The position numbers were made by a program, and so were the translations under genes. From assembly GCF_900639865.1 (NCBI RefSeq), contig NZ_CAAAHX010000002.1, forward strand, positions 62,001-126,000: a stretch of 64,000 bases of DNA. The letters run 5' to 3'. Below are positions 45,604 to 55,806 of the stretch, one piece after another (the first letter of the stretch is position 1; each line of letters opens with the position of its first letter). The notes beneath the pieces were generated by a model. That model saw only the letters and a list, made by a program, of their open reading frames with translations. It made no database searches and was not told where the DNA came from. This stretch comes from Legionella gresilensis (lineage in GTDB: Bacteria; Pseudomonadota; Gammaproteobacteria; Legionellales; Legionellaceae).

Positions 45604-48600
45604 ATGCCAAAACGTACTGACATAAAATCTATTTTAATCCTAGGCGCTGGCCCTATTGTTATTGGTCAAGCATGTGAATTTGATTATTCTGGTACACAAG
45701 CTATTCGTGCTTTAAAAGAAGAAGGGTACCGAATTATCTTAGTTAATTCTAATCCTGCCACGATTATGACCGATCCAGAACTTGCCGATGCTACATACAT
45801 TGAGCCTGTGCAATGGGTAGAAGTTGCTAAAATTATTGAAAAAGAGCGGCCTGATGCACTATTACCTACCATGGGTGGCCAAACAGCGCTTAATTGTGCA
45901 CTTGATTTAGTAAGAGAAGGAGTTTTAGCTAACTTCAATGTTGAGATGATTGGCGCAACGCAAGAAGCAATTGATAAAGCTGAAGATCGAGATCGTTTTC
46001 GTAAACTAATGAAAAAAGTTGGCTTGGAAATGCCGCGCTCAGCAATTGCGCACAGCTTAGAAGAGGCATTTCAGGTGCAAGCACAACTAGGGTTTCCAGC
46101 GATTATTAGACCATCTTTTACCATGGGCGGTAGCGGTGGCGGAATCGCTTATAATAGAGAAGAGTTTGAAGAAATTTGTACCCGCGGCTTAGATTTATCA
46201 CCTACACGTGAATTATTGATTGATGAGTCCGTATTAGGCTGGAAAGAGTATGAAATGGAAGTCGTACGCGATAAAAAAGACAATTGTATTATCGTTTGTA
46301 CGATTGAGAATTTTGATCCAATGGGCGTACATACAGGCGATTCTATTACCGTTGCGCCAGCGCAAACATTAACAGATAAAGAATATCAACGTATGCGCGA
46401 TGCTGCGATTAAAGTGTTACGAGCAGTAGGTGTTGACACAGGTGGCTCCAACGTTCAATTTGCAGTAAATCCCGAAGACGGCCGGCTGTTAGTTGTTGAA
46501 ATGAATCCTCGAGTATCACGAAGTTCAGCACTTGCTTCAAAAGCAACAGGTTTTCCTATAGCAAAAGTTGCTGCCAAACTGGCAGTAGGCTATACACTTG
46601 ATGAACTCCAAAATGAAATTACCGGCGGTAAAACACCTGCCTCCTTCGAGCCTAGTATTGATTATGTCGTTACTAAGATCCCTCGTTTTAATTTCGATAA
46701 ATTTCCAGAAACGTCTACTACTTTAACTACTCAAATGAAATCGGTAGGCGAGGTAATGGCAATTGGTGCTAATTTCCAAGAATCATTACAAAAAGCTATT
46801 CGTGGTTTAGAAATTGGTCGTACTGGATTGCATCCTATATTTAAGAAAGGTGAGGATTTGGCTCGTTTACGCGGCCATTTACGAGAACCTACACCTAATA
46901 GATTATGGTATATTGCTGATGCTTTTAGACAAGATTTATCTTTAGAGGAAATCCACAATGAAAGCAAAGTTGATCCTTGGTTTTTAGCTCAGATTCAAGA
47001 GTTAGTACTTACTGAGCGTAGTATTTTCGGTAAAACAATTGATGAACTTGATAAGTTAACATTACAGCAATTAAAAAAACGTGGATTTTCAGATGCTTAT
47101 CTTGCGCGCCTTCTCTACTGTAATGAAGAGATGATAAGAGCGCGTCGTTTAGAGCTAGGTATAGCGCCTGTTTATAAGCGTATTGATTCTTGTGCGGGTG
47201 AGTTTCCGAGTGATACAGCTTATATGTACTCCTGTTATGAGACAGTCTGTGAAGCCAGACCTGATTCAGATAAACAAAAAATTATGATTTTAGGCGGCGG
47301 GCCGAATCGAATTGGGCAAGGAATTGAATTTGATTATTGCTGTGTTCATGCAGCCATGGCTTTGCGAGAAGCAGGTTATCAAACCATTATGGTAAACTGT
47401 AATCCTGAGACAGTATCTACCGACTTTGATATCTCAGATCGGCTTTACTTTGAACCTGTAACGTTAGAAGATGTTTTATCAATTGCTGTTATTGAGAAAC
47501 CGATGGGCGTTATTGTTCAATATGGCGGCCAGACACCCTTGAAATTGGCACGTGCACTAGAGGCAAATGGCGTACCTATTTTAGGGACTTCTCCAGATGC
47601 TATTGATATGGCAGAAGATAGAGAACGCTTCCAACAACTTGTACAAGAATTGAAACTGCATCAACCGCCAAATGGCACAGTTAGAAGCCTTGATGAAGCT
47701 ATTGAGGTCGCTAAGCGAATTGGTTATCCATTAGTTGTTAGGCCTTCCTACGTATTAGGGGGTCGAGGCATGGAAATTGTCTATCATGAAGAAGATTTAC
47801 GTTACTATTTAGAGCATGCCGTTGCTGTTTCTAATGATTCTCCTGTATTACTTGATAAATTTTTAAATGATGCTATTGAAGTGGACATAGATGCTGTTTG
47901 TGATGGCAAGGATGTTGTAGTTGGCGCTATCATGGAGCATATTGAACAGGCCGGTGTGCATTCTGGTGATTCGGCGTGTACATTACCACCTTTTAGTTTA
48001 AGTGTGGTTGTACAGCAAGATTTAATTGAACAATTACGACAAATGGCTTTAAAACTAGGCGTAGTAGGGTTAATTAATGCGCAATTTGCTATACAGGCAG
48101 ATGATATCTATGTTCTTGAGGTAAATCCACGTGCATCACGAACGGTGCCCTTTGTTTCAAAAGCAACAGGATTGTTAATGGCAAAAATTGCTGCTCGCTG
48201 TAAAATAGGGCAGACTTTAAAGCAACAAGGCTTAAGTCAACATTATCCTATGCCACCTTTTTATTCGATTAAAATGCCTGTTTTTCCATTTATCAAATTT
48301 CAAGATGTGGATTCAATTTTAGGCCCTGAGATGAAATCAACGGGTGAGGTAATGGGGATTGCAAGACGTTTTGGACAAGCTTATGCTAAAGCGCAATTAG
48401 GCGCAGGTTCGAACATCATAAAAAGACGACGTGCTTTTGTTTCAGTGCGTGATGCTGATAAAGCGCGAGTTGGCGAGATTGCTAAGCGCTTAATCCAATT
48501 AGGATTTGAAATTATTGCAACGCGTGGTACAGCTCTCGTATTACAGGCAGCAGGCATAGATTGTCGCCGTGTATTTAAAGTAGCTGAAGGGAGGCCGCAT

Positions 48601-48810
48601 GTCGTTGATTTTATAAAAAATCATGAAATTGACTTTATTGTTAATACAACAGATGGCAAGCAAGCCATTGCCGATTCTTTTGCAATACGTCGCAATGCGT
48701 TGCAACACAAAGTTAGCTATACAACAACCTTATCAGGTGCTGAAGCAGCTTGTTTGGCAATGAAATATGAGGATCGGGAAACAGTAACACGACTACAGGA
48801 TTTACATTAG
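45604..48810 (+). CDS. carB: Carbamoyl-phosphate synthase large subunit
   Basis: A 1068-residue enzyme made of two homologous ATP-grasp halves. N half: [21 protein letters not shown]; second half: [21 protein letters not shown]-terminal MGS-like allosteric domain (from about residue 935). It makes carbamoyl phosphate for pyrimidine and arginine synthesis from ammonia passed from CarA. carA is not next to it in this window, which is less common than carAB. greA follows 8 nt downstream. Confidence 0.98.
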   Translation: MPKRTDIKSILILGAGPIVIGQACEFDYSGTQAIRALKEEGYRIILVNSNPATIMTDPELADATYIEPVQWVEVAKIIEKERPDALLPTMGGQTALNCALDLVREGVLANFNVEMIGATQEAIDKAEDRDRFRKLMKKVGLEMPRSAIAHSLEEAFQVQAQLGFPAIIRPSFTMGGSGGGIAYNREEFEEICTRGLDLSPTRELLIDESVLGWKEYEMEVVRDKKDNCIIVCTIENFDPMGVHTGDSITVAPAQTLTDKEYQRMRDAAIKVLRAVGVDTGGSNVQFAVNPEDGRLLVVEMNPRVSRSSALASKATGFPIAKVAAKLAVGYTLDELQNEITGGKTPASFEPSIDYVVTKIPRFNFDKFPETSTTLTTQMKSVGEVMAIGANFQESLQKAIRGLEIGRTGLHPIFKKGEDLARLRGHLREPTPNRLWYIADAFRQDLSLEEIHNESKVDPWFLAQIQELVLTERSIFGKTIDELDKLTLQQLKKRGFSDAYLARLLYCNEEMIRARRLELGIAPVYKRIDSCAGEFPSDTAYMYSCYETVCEARPDSDKQKIMILGGGPNRIGQGIEFDYCCVHAAMALREAGYQTIMVNCNPETVSTDFDISDRLYFEPVTLEDVLSIAVIEKPMGVIVQYGGQTPLKLARALEANGVPILGTSPDAIDMAEDRERFQQLVQELKLHQPPNGTVRSLDEAIEVAKRIGYPLVVRPSYVLGGRGMEIVYHEEDLRYYLEHAVAVSNDSPVLLDKFLNDAIEVDIDAVCDGKDVVVGAIMEHIEQAGVHSGDSACTLPPFSLSVVVQQDLIEQLRQMALKLGVVGLINAQFAIQADDIYVLEVNPRASRTVPFVSKATGLLMAKIAARCKIGQTLKQQGLSQHYPMPPFYSIKMPVFPFIKFQDVDSILGPEMKSTGEVMGIARRFGQAYAKAQLGAGSNIIKRRRAFVSVRDADKARVGEIAKRLIQLGFEIIATRGTALVLQAAGIDCRRVFKVAEGRPHVVDFIKNHEIDFIVNTTDGKQAIADSFAIRRNALQHKVSYTTTLSGAEAACLAMKYEDRETVTRLQDLH

Positions 48811-48818
48811 AGGTAATT

Positions 48819-49295
48819 ATGCAAAAACACCCTATGACAGTACAAGGAGCTGAGGCTCTTCAACAGGAATTACATCGTCTAAAATTTGTTGAACGACCAC
48901 GAATTGTAGATGCAATTGCTACTGCTCGCGCGCATGGTGATTTAAAAGAAAATGCTGAGTATCACGCTGCAAGAGAACAACAAAGCTTTAATGAGGGCCG
49001 GGTTTTAGAACTGGAAGCAAAGCTTGCTAATGCTCAGATTGTTGACATTACTAAGCTTCCTAATAACGGTCGAGTTGTTTTTGGCGCTACAGTGCGGGTT
49101 TGTCATATTCAGAATGATACAGAAATGACTTTTCAGATTGTTGGCGAGGATGAAGCGGATATCAAATTAAATAAAATCTCTTATAGTTCGCCAATTGCTC
49201 GAGCACTTATTGCTAAGCAAGAAGGTGACACAGTTACCGTACAAACCCCAGGGGGAATCGTAGAATACGAAATTCTTGAAGTGGAATATATTTAA
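48819..49295 (+). CDS. greA: Transcript cleavage factor GreA
   Basis: A 158-residue GreA. The N-terminal coiled coil carries the acidic tip ([17 protein letters not shown]), which reaches the RNA polymerase active site through the secondary channel to rescue backtracked complexes. The C-terminal FKBP-like domain (from about 80) ends in [19 protein letters not shown]. It is 8 nt after carB and likely in the same operon. Confidence 0.97.
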   Translation: MQKHPMTVQGAEALQQELHRLKFVERPRIVDAIATARAHGDLKENAEYHAAREQQSFNEGRVLELEAKLANAQIVDITKLPNNGRVVFGATVRVCHIQNDTEMTFQIVGEDEADIKLNKISYSSPIARALIAKQEGDTVTVQTPGGIVEYEILEVEYI

Positions 49296-49384
49296 ATATA
49301 TTAGTAGAGGTCAATCCTATACCATTTTAAATTCTAAGATGACATGCCCTATCTTATCTAAATTCTGTATAATTTTCTTATTGT

Positions 49385-49410
49385 AGGTCTAGGCCTTCTA
49401 TTCTAGACCT
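49385..49410 (+). terminator. Hairpin downstream of greA
   Basis: AGGTCTAG pairs perfectly with CTAGACCT around a 10-nt loop, 90 nt after the greA stop. It may end the carB-greA transcript; the following T tract is weak. Confidence 0.45.
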
Positions 49411-49551
49411 ATATCATTCCTCCAACCTTAAGCTTTTTCGGTGCGTTTAATTAGGCCTATACTCTATCTGTTCTAAGCTTACGTGCCTAAATCCTATTCC
49501 CAGCCTACATTTTGCAACTTGTTAGTGACACCTAAGCTTCTGCCGTATTAC

Positions 49552-49582
49552 TGGATCCCGCGGACAAGCTGCGGGACGTAGG
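49552..49582 (+). repeat. GC-rich palindrome (REP-like), copy 5
   Basis: TGGATCCCGCGGACAAGCTG followed by CGGGACGTAGG. Arms CCCGCGG/CTGCGGG flank ACAAG. It is the best match to the family plan and is opposed to copy 6 across a gene remnant. Confidence 0.7.
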
Positions 49583-49596
49583 CGTGAGAAAGGAGC

Positions 49597-49689
49597 TTAT
49601 TTATTAGCAATCGTAGCAACTGCAGGGAATTTTAATTCAAGACGGTTATTACCATTACTCAGGCTAGAGTTATAGTTAGCGAGGCTAGC
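49597..49689 (-). pseudogene. Possible C-terminal gene remnant between palindromes
   Basis: On the minus strand 30 codons read as plausible protein (beginning ASLANYNSSL and ending FPAVATIANK) up to a TAA at 49597-49599, but no start exists; a TAA precedes it. It lies between two opposed GC-rich palindromes. It looks like the end of a lost gene, possibly a surface or outer-membrane type, but the evidence is composition only. Confidence 0.35.
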
Positions 49690-49700
49690 TTAATTCTATG

Positions 49701-49730
49701 CCTAAGTTCCGCGACTTGTTCGCGGAATCA
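49701..49730 (-). repeat. GC-rich palindrome (REP-like), copy 6
   Basis: CCTAAGTTCCGCGACTTGTT followed by CGCGGAATCA. Arms TTCCGCGA and CGCGGAA flank CTTGT. Opposite orientation to copy 5. Confidence 0.7.
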
Positions 49731-49862
49731 AAAGATCTTAATAAGCTGTAAATTTTTTTTATAAGGTTAAAGACTTATCGACTCAAAGCCACTTTAAAAG
49801 GTATATAACTAAAAGAAAAGATCCATATCCCATATCATATTAAGTCACTTACGGGGAAAGCC

Positions 49863-50158
49863 ATGCCAAGTCAACTATTAGAAGAGTTCAATCGATTATA
49901 TATTGATAGCCAGAGTTCCGGTAGAAGTAGAAGTGGGACAATGTACAATAATGCTACTATAGAGGATGACAATTTGCATACATTTACCGTTACCAATTAT
50001 GACGAATTGGTAGAAGAGCTATCAGAAAAAGTAAAGCAAGAAAAAAGTTAGAAGAAGGGCAAGAGTGGAATTCCTTGCTAGCTTCTGAGGAAAAACTTGA
50101 TTATGTTCAACGTATAATGGCAGAGCATTATCAACATAACCGGCCACATACTTAATTT
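49863..50158 (+). pseudogene. Small hypothetical gene split by a frameshift at an A6 run
   Basis: From ATG 49863 (GGGGAAAGCC in front) the frame runs 62 codons to a TAG at 50049-50051. Just before the stop is a run of six A's; shifting back one base there opens a second stretch, KLEEGQEWNSLLASEEKLDY and onward, to a TAA at about 50158. The joined protein would be about 98 residues, acidic and helical, of no known family. One missing A would explain the break. Mutation, recoding and assembly error are all possible. Confidence 0.5.
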
Positions 50159-50174
50159 AGGCAACAAAAAAATA

Positions 50175-50291
50175 TTAAAAATTGATGCTATAGCCAAACG
50201 CACCAAAGAAATTAGTGTTAGCTTTTAGATTTAAATTATACTTAAGTTTAACTGAGCCAAGACTTATGAAATAACAAATCAACCAAGTCAT
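50175..50291 (-). pseudogene. C-terminal remnant of an outer-membrane beta-barrel protein
   Basis: The minus strand reads 38 codons ending SLGSVKLKYNLNLKANTNFF then GAFGYSINF and TAA. Alternating residues and a last strand ending in Phe (GYSINF) are the usual signature of the final strand of Omp25-type barrels. No upstream part remains: the acid phosphatase gene begins its own 3' end 22 nt further. So this is the tail of a deleted OMP gene. Confidence 0.5.
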
Positions 50292-50312
50292 AAACCTGCC
50301 AAAGTTTCTAAA

Positions 50313-50972
50313 CTAAGGCAAGTAATAAAAAGGATTAGGCAACTTAAATTCCTTTTTAGCAAATCCACCTAATAAATCACTGTATTGATCACCAATAGTT
50401 GCTACAACAGTATAGCCTTTTTCGGTAATAAGCTTTCTCATCTTTGTTTTAAATTTAACAATAGAATATGAATTATAATTATCGGGTTTGCAGTAAAGGC
50501 CAGCCCAGTCTTTATAACCGGCAACTAATAGATTTTTTTGAGTTGCATCACATTCAGATTCAGTTCTACCCGTTACAAAAAAAACTTTTATACCATTTTT
50601 TAAAGCATCTTGATAAAGGGCAAGCATAGGTTTAATAGGTGCAGAATCTGCAGCGAGTATTTCATTATGAATAACCTCACGAGTACCCATAAAATTACGG
50701 CGCGCAAGCTTATCATAGTTACTTAGGCTAGTCTCATCAATATCTAACACTAGAGCAAGTTCTTTTTTTGTTTGGCGCTGCTTATTTAATGCGACTTGGT
50801 TAAGGAGATATTGACGTGCTTCTTCAATAACAGTAGTTAATTCTCTTTGGTATGCTCCAGAATCGTGATAAACCTCAATTTCTTTCTTTACCCAGCTAAG
50901 ATTAGGAGGTTCTGCAACAGCATTAAGAGAAACAAAACAGGAGAGGGCAAAAAAAAGTCTGAAATAGCGCAT
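50313..50972 (-). CDS. Exported class B-type acid phosphatase (HAD IIIB)
   Basis: A 219-residue protein with a signal peptide (1-20, ending AVA). It is an HAD phosphatase with catalytic LVLDIDETSLSNYD (both Asp), the Thr motif FFVTGRTE, and the late Asp motif IGDQYSDLLGG, as in class B and lipoprotein e(P4)-type acid phosphatases. It probably removes phosphate from nucleotides or other esters in the periplasm or outside. It stands alone, divergent from the uridine-kinase-like gene. Confidence 0.9.
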   Translation of the reverse strand: MRYFRLFFALSCFVSLNAVAEPPNLSWVKKEIEVYHDSGAYQRELTTVIEEARQYLLNQVALNKQRQTKKELALVLDIDETSLSNYDKLARRNFMGTREVIHNEILAADSAPIKPMLALYQDALKNGIKVFFVTGRTESECDATQKNLLVAGYKDWAGLYCKPDNYNSYSIVKFKTKMRKLITEKGYTVVATIGDQYSDLLGGFAKKEFKLPNPFYYLP

Positions 50973-51151
50973 GATGAAATCCCAAGTTTTTTAGGCATTA
51001 TATTCAGTTAAAATTGTTTGTCAATTGCTCATTCTGCGCATGTTGTCTTCATTTTCTTCCTTTTGGTATAAAAAAAGCATGCTGTGACCATATTTTAAGC
51101 TATTAAAATAAAATTTTTTACCCTACTATAGGCACTTTTTTAGGAGAAGCT

Positions 51152-51811
51152 GTGATTATTTTCTTTATTGCTGGTTCATCAGGTGGTGGTAAATCCACGT
51201 TGGCAGCGGAACTTGAGACAGAGCTTAATCGCTTACATTTTGGGACAAAAATTTTGAAAATGGATAATTATTACAAAATTAAGGATGTGAATAATCCTCG
51301 CAAAAATTTTGATATGCCAGATGCAATAGATATTGAGCTTTTAGTAGAACATTTAAATCAATTACAAGCAGGTCAGTCAGTAGAAAGTCCGCTATATAGT
51401 TTTGAACAACAAAATAGACTCCCAGAAACAGTGCGAGTAGAGCCTACTGATATTTTGATTGTTGAGGGTATTTTTGCTTTAAAGATCATAGATAGGCTAG
51501 AAACTTCAGAGAAATTGGGCATATTCATTCAACCTGACTCCTATTTGGCGAATGTGGAAAGACGAGCTAGCCGTGATGTTAATGAGCGAAGCACCTCAAT
51601 TGAAGAAACTAAAAGACGAGAAATAAAATCAAATGTTAGAGATGGTTTTTTCAGGTATATCGCTCCGACAAGATATCAAGCAGACATTGTTATTTCTAAT
51701 AACCACTTAGATGATATTGGTAAAGGCGTTAATCAAATTATTACACTTTATAGAGAAAAATTTTTACCGGTTAATGAGAGTGAACAAAGTTTAATACAAA
51801 CAATAATTTAA
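51152..51811 (+). CDS. Uridine kinase-like P-loop kinase
   Basis: A 219-residue protein of the uridine kinase/phosphoribulokinase family: Walker A GSSGGGKSTLA near residue 8, DNYYK (about 45), IVEGIFAL, and RRASRDVNERS. E. coli Udk makes UMP from uridine. Sequence outside these motifs is divergent, so the true substrate is open. Start is GTG with AGGAG well placed. Its 3' end shares a hairpin terminator with the next, convergent gene. Confidence 0.82.
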   Translation: MIIFFIAGSSGGGKSTLAAELETELNRLHFGTKILKMDNYYKIKDVNNPRKNFDMPDAIDIELLVEHLNQLQAGQSVESPLYSFEQQNRLPETVRVEPTDILIVEGIFALKIIDRLETSEKLGIFIQPDSYLANVERRASRDVNERSTSIEETKRREIKSNVRDGFFRYIAPTRYQADIVISNNHLDDIGKGVNQIITLYREKFLPVNESEQSLIQTII

Positions 51812-51819
51812 TAATAAAA

Positions 51820-51848
51820 GTAAAGGTTAATCGGTTGTTAACCTTTAC
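51820..51848. terminator. Perfect bidirectional hairpin terminator
   Basis: GTAAAGGTTAA and TTAACCTTTAC are perfect 11-bp inverted repeats around TCGGTTG. It lies between the convergent kinase and choloylglycine hydrolase-like genes. Confidence 0.75.
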
Positions 51849-51857
51849 CTAAATTCT

Positions 51858-52883
51858 TTATAGATCAAATGCTGGCCTTAATTTTTTAACAATATCCGCT
51901 TTATGTGCTTTCAATGGATCAATAGTTAAGGTTGGCGCTCCCGGAGCAAAATTAACTTTATCTAATGCAATCCAAATCACATTGGGATTTGATGTTGAAT
52001 GAAAATAATAAGTTTTATTAGTTAGATCAGCTATGGCAATCCATTGAGTTGGCCAAGCTAGTTCTTTTTTACTTTCAGATGTATAAACTGCACCAAAAGG
52101 TACCATAGCTGATCTGATAACTGACAAGATATCACTAATTGACTGGTTAAAATCAGCTGGTTTAGGCATTGTTTTCAAATAAGTTGCCGCACGAACAAAT
52201 CGACTAATTGGATCAGCATCACCAGGAAGTGGGCGTGTACCGCCAAATCCTTGGTAATTTTTAAGGTTGGCAAGTTGAATATTATAAGCTGGCTCATTGG
52301 TTACTACTCGATATTGAGGGCCATGATAAACATTCATTTTTCCGTCAATAAATTCAATAACAGCAGAATCTCCTGTAGCATCTTCAATCGTTAAATGAAG
52401 TGGCCATTTTTTTCCTTGTACTTCTGTTGCTACAATTTCTAGATTCTTAGTGCCTGCCAGTGCTTCATTTACTGTAGCAAAGTTATCTAAAATATATTTA
52501 CCCCACATGCCATTAGATATTTTTGGTAAGTTATTATTGTAGTTTGGGTATTTAGTATTTTCTAAATAAAGTAGATGAACAGCTAATCCTTTTTCATTAA
52601 TTCCATCGGTAACAGCATTAGTATGTAAAGCAGTTACCATGACTGTACCATATTTAGAGCGCCAATGTAGCGAGTTTTTACCTGCCTCTCCATTATGTTC
52701 TACACCTCGGGGCTCAGCAACAATTAATGGCATGTCTGAAGTATAAAGATCCATAGTACGAGCTACAAGCAGCCTATTGGGTGTGGCGTTTGCAAAGATT
52801 GTTGTACAGGCATTACTATAAAAAGAGCTTGCTAATAAGCAAACTAGTGTAAGTTGTCGCAGGCTATTTAAATTGATAAGCAT
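51858..52883 (-). CDS. Exported choloylglycine hydrolase/penicillin acylase-family protein
   Basis: A 341-residue Ntn-type hydrolase. The signal peptide (about 1-25) ends directly before Cys (SNACTTIFA), so signal cleavage would leave Cys as the N-terminal nucleophile, as required by the family. Other family residues follow: RTMDLY (Arg and Asp), GINEKGLAVHLLYL, and VVTNEPAYN. Members split bile salts, penicillin V or acyl-homoserine lactones. The substrate here cannot be assigned. Export suggests action on external amides. Confidence 0.9.
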   Translation of the reverse strand: MLINLNSLRQLTLVCLLASSFYSNACTTIFANATPNRLLVARTMDLYTSDMPLIVAEPRGVEHNGEAGKNSLHWRSKYGTVMVTALHTNAVTDGINEKGLAVHLLYLENTKYPNYNNNLPKISNGMWGKYILDNFATVNEALAGTKNLEIVATEVQGKKWPLHLTIEDATGDSAVIEFIDGKMNVYHGPQYRVVTNEPAYNIQLANLKNYQGFGGTRPLPGDADPISRFVRAATYLKTMPKPADFNQSISDILSVIRSAMVPFGAVYTSESKKELAWPTQWIAIADLTNKTYYFHSTSNPNVIWIALDKVNFAPGAPTLTIDPLKAHKADIVKKLRPAFDL

Positions 52884-53007
52884 ATAATAAATCCTTAACT
52901 TTATATTCTTAAGCGTAGTCTAAAAATAAAATAATGCTCGCAAAGTATTCTTACTGCTAAAAATAGTTTACAATATTGCTGTTTTCACTGTAAATAGAAC
53001 TAAATTA

Positions 53008-53133
53008 GTACTATATTATTAGTAATTAGACATATTAATTGCTATGGCAATTCCTATTACTTAATAAACAAATTACAGTAGATTAATAGTTTTGTTTTCT
53101 AATTAAGGACCGATTCGGTACTAGATTATTTAG
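53008..53133 (+). promoter_or_regulatory. Likely suf promoter region with two direct near-repeats
   Basis: GTACTATATTATTAG at 53008-53022 and GTACTAGATTATTTAG at 53118-53133 are nearly the same, 110 nt apart, and the second overlaps ACCGATTCGGT, a perfect 5-bp palindrome at about 53109-53119. The second ends 12 nt before the regulator gene. Rrf2-family regulators commonly bind their own promoter, so these are operator candidates; no binding evidence exists. Confidence 0.35.
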
Positions 53134-53145
53134 GGTGGTAATGGT

Positions 53146-53610
53146 ATGCTGCGTATCAGCAAATTGGCCGATTATGGAACAGTAATCATGGTGTATTTAG
53201 CAAGGCGTCCTAATACACTTTGCAATGCGCGGGATATTGCCTTACATACTCATCTCTCCGTACCGACAGTAAGTAAATTATTAAAACGATTAACGGCAGC
53301 TAAATTACTCACCTCTGTACGTGGGGTGTCTGGTGGTTATCGACTACAAAGAGCTGCAGCAGATATTTCTGTAGCTGAGATTATTTATGCCTTAGAAGGA
53401 CAGGAAATGGGTTTAACTGAATGTAGTATTCATCCTAATGAATGTTCTTTACAAGGTGTATGTCATATTCAGGGTAATTGGCAATTAATAAGTCGAGCAA
53501 TCAATACAGCGTTAGATAGTGTAAGTTTAGAAATGCTAGCCAAGCCTTCTTTACAACCTATTGAAATTGATAGAATTAGGCAGCTGGCAAGTGGAGTACA
53601 TCGTGGCTAA
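53146..53610 (+). CDS. Rrf2-family Fe-S-responsive regulator of the suf operon
   Basis: A 154-residue Rrf2 protein with an N-terminal winged helix ([31 protein letters not shown]) and three Cys in [18 protein letters not shown] that can hold an Fe-S cluster, as in IscR and SufR. It probably senses cluster supply and controls the operon that follows. sufB begins inside its last codons. It is called SufR in some genomes; it is not related to the cyanobacterial DeoR-type SufR. Confidence 0.93.
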   Translation: MLRISKLADYGTVIMVYLARRPNTLCNARDIALHTHLSVPTVSKLLKRLTAAKLLTSVRGVSGGYRLQRAAADISVAEIIYALEGQEMGLTECSIHPNECSLQGVCHIQGNWQLISRAINTALDSVSLEMLAKPSLQPIEIDRIRQLASGVHRG

Positions 53611-55051
53611 AAGTAATGAGCAAATAAATACCCTTCTGGAAAGGGACTATCAGCATGGCTTTGTAACAGAGATTGAAGCTGAGACATTTGCGCCCGGATT
53701 AAATGAAGACGTGGTTCGTCGTTTATCGGCAATTAAGGGAGAGCCTCCATTTATTTTAGAATGGCGCCTTAAAGCCTTAGAATATTGGAAAACAATGCCT
53801 GAGCCTAAGTGGGCTAGCGTACATTATCCCCCTATTGATTATCAGGCCCTTTCTTATTACTCAGCGCCTAAACAAGCTAAAGATGCACCTAAAAGTTTAG
53901 AAGAGGTTGATCCAGAATTACTACGGACTTATGAAAAATTAGGTATTCCTTTAAGAGAACAAGAGCTATTAGCGGGTGTTGCCGTTGATGCAGTATTTGA
54001 TAGTGTCTCAGTAGCGACAACGTTTAAAGCAAAATTAGCGGAAGTTGGCGTTATATTTTGTTCTTTTTCGGAAGCAGTTCATAATTACCCGGATTTAATT
54101 CGTCAGTATTTAGGTTCTGTTGTACCTTACCGTGATAACTTTTATGCTGCTTTAAACTCAGCAGTATTTAGTGATGGCTCCTTTGTTTATATTCCTAAGG
54201 GTGTACGCTGTCCTATGGAATTATCCACTTATTTTCGAATTAATGCGGCTTCAACAGGACAATTTGAGCGAACTTTAATTATCGCAGACTGTGATAGTTA
54301 TGTTTCCTATTTAGAAGGTTGTACAGCGCCTATGCGTGATGAAAATCAATTGCATGCTGCCGTAGTAGAATTAGTGGCACTAGATGGAGCTCAAATTAAG
54401 TATTCTACAGTACAAAATTGGTATCCTGGGGATAAAGAAGGAAAGGGTGGTATTTATAATTTTGTAACTAAGCGTGGTGCTTGTCGAGGTAAGCGCTCTA
54501 AGATTTCCTGGACACAAATCGAAACAGGTTCAGCCATCACCTGGAAATATCCAAGTGTTATTTTACAAGGTGATGATTCAGTAGGGGAATTTTATTCAGT
54601 TGCTTTAACGAATAATTTTCAACAGGCTGATACGGGCACTAAAATGATTCACCTAGGTAAAAATACACGTTCAACGATTATATCTAAGGGTATAAGTGCT
54701 GGCCGCTCGCATAATGCTTATCGTGGTTTAGTTAGAATTGCGCCAACTGCAACCAATGCTCGTAACTTTACTCAGTGTGATTCATTGCTCATGGGCGATG
54801 AATGTGCTGCACTCACTTTCCCCTACATAGAGGTTAAAAATGCAACGGCTCAGCTTGAGCATGAAGCAACAACATCAAAAATTAGTGAAGAGCAACTTTT
54901 TTATTGTCAACAGCGTGGCATTGATACGGAAGATGCTGTATCCATGATCGTGAATGGTTTTTGTAAGCAAGTTTTAAAAGAGCTCCCTATGGAATTTGCA
55001 GTAGAGGCAACAAAATTATTAGGTATTAGTTTGGAAGGGGCAGTAGGTTAA
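53603..55051 (+). CDS. sufB: Fe-S cluster assembly protein SufB
   Basis: A 482-residue SufB, the scaffold core of SufBC2D. It has [37 protein letters not shown], and [17 protein letters not shown] at the end, all strongly conserved. GTG 53603 is taken as start: GGAG stands 6 nt ahead and the coding region overlaps the regulator's stop by 8 nt. The upstream frame to 53561 is shadow. Confidence 0.97.
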   Translation: MAKSNEQINTLLERDYQHGFVTEIEAETFAPGLNEDVVRRLSAIKGEPPFILEWRLKALEYWKTMPEPKWASVHYPPIDYQALSYYSAPKQAKDAPKSLEEVDPELLRTYEKLGIPLREQELLAGVAVDAVFDSVSVATTFKAKLAEVGVIFCSFSEAVHNYPDLIRQYLGSVVPYRDNFYAALNSAVFSDGSFVYIPKGVRCPMELSTYFRINAASTGQFERTLIIADCDSYVSYLEGCTAPMRDENQLHAAVVELVALDGAQIKYSTVQNWYPGDKEGKGGIYNFVTKRGACRGKRSKISWTQIETGSAITWKYPSVILQGDDSVGEFYSVALTNNFQQADTGTKMIHLGKNTRSTIISKGISAGRSHNAYRGLVRIAPTATNARNFTQCDSLLMGDECAALTFPYIEVKNATAQLEHEATTSKISEEQLFYCQQRGIDTEDAVSMIVNGFCKQVLKELPMEFAVEATKLLGISLEGAVG

Positions 55052-55053
55052 AT

Positions 55054-55806
55054 ATGTTAAAAATTAAACAACTAAATGTAGCTATTAATGGACAACCTAT
55101 TTTAAAAGGCATTGATCTTAACGTAAATGCAGGCGAAGTCCATGCTATTATGGGCCCTAATGGTTCAGGAAAAAGTACGTTATCTAAAGTATTGGCAGGT
55201 CATCCTGCTTATGCCGTAACAAGTGGTGAGATTAATTATTTAGGGCAAGATTTATTGCCTCTTTCTGCCGAAGAACGTGCTCGCGCAGGCATTTTTATGT
55301 CGTTTCAATATCCAGTGGAAATTCCCGGTGTAACTAATATTAATTTTCTTAAAGCATCCGTTAATGCTGTACGTAAAGGACAAGGGAAAAATCCTTTGGA
55401 TGCTATCGAGTTCTTAAGCTTTATCCGTAAGCTATGTCAATTATTAGATATGGATGAAAGCTTCTTATATCGCAGTATTAATGAGGGCTTTTCAGGCGGG
55501 GAAAAGAAACGCAATGAAATTTTACAACTTCTTGCACTTGAACCTCAGTTAGCTATTTTAGATGAAACTGATTCAGGTTTAGATATTGATGCTTTAAGAA
55601 TTATTTCACAAGGCGTTAATGCGATGCGCTCGGCTGAAAGAGCCATTATTTTAGTAACACATTACCAACGTTTATTAGATTACATTGAACCTGATTTTAT
55701 TCATGTGTTAGCTAATGGCCGCATTATTAAATCAGGTGATAAGTCACTAGCATTAGAATTAGAAAAGAAAGGCTATAGCTGGCTTGAGGAGAAAGAGCAG
55801 GCATGA
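55054..55806 (+). CDS. sufC: Fe-S cluster assembly ATPase SufC
   Basis: A 250-residue ABC-type ATPase: Walker A MGPNGSGKSTLSK, signature FSGGEKKRNEILQ, Walker B LAILDETDSGLDIDAL. It drives structural change in SufBC2D during cluster building. It starts 2 nt after sufB and overlaps sufD by 4 nt. Confidence 0.98.
   Translation: MLKIKQLNVAINGQPILKGIDLNVNAGEVHAIMGPNGSGKSTLSKVLAGHPAYAVTSGEINYLGQDLLPLSAEERARAGIFMSFQYPVEIPGVTNINFLKASVNAVRKGQGKNPLDAIEFLSFIRKLCQLLDMDESFLYRSINEGFSGGEKKRNEILQLLALEPQLAILDETDSGLDIDALRIISQGVNAMRSAERAIILVTHYQRLLDYIEPDFIHVLANGRIIKSGDKSLALELEKKGYSWLEEKEQA

Noticed and set aside
53561-53602. Longer sufB start within the regulator gene
   Set aside because: Those codons belong to the end of the regulator in another frame, and GTG 53603 has a well-placed GGAG.
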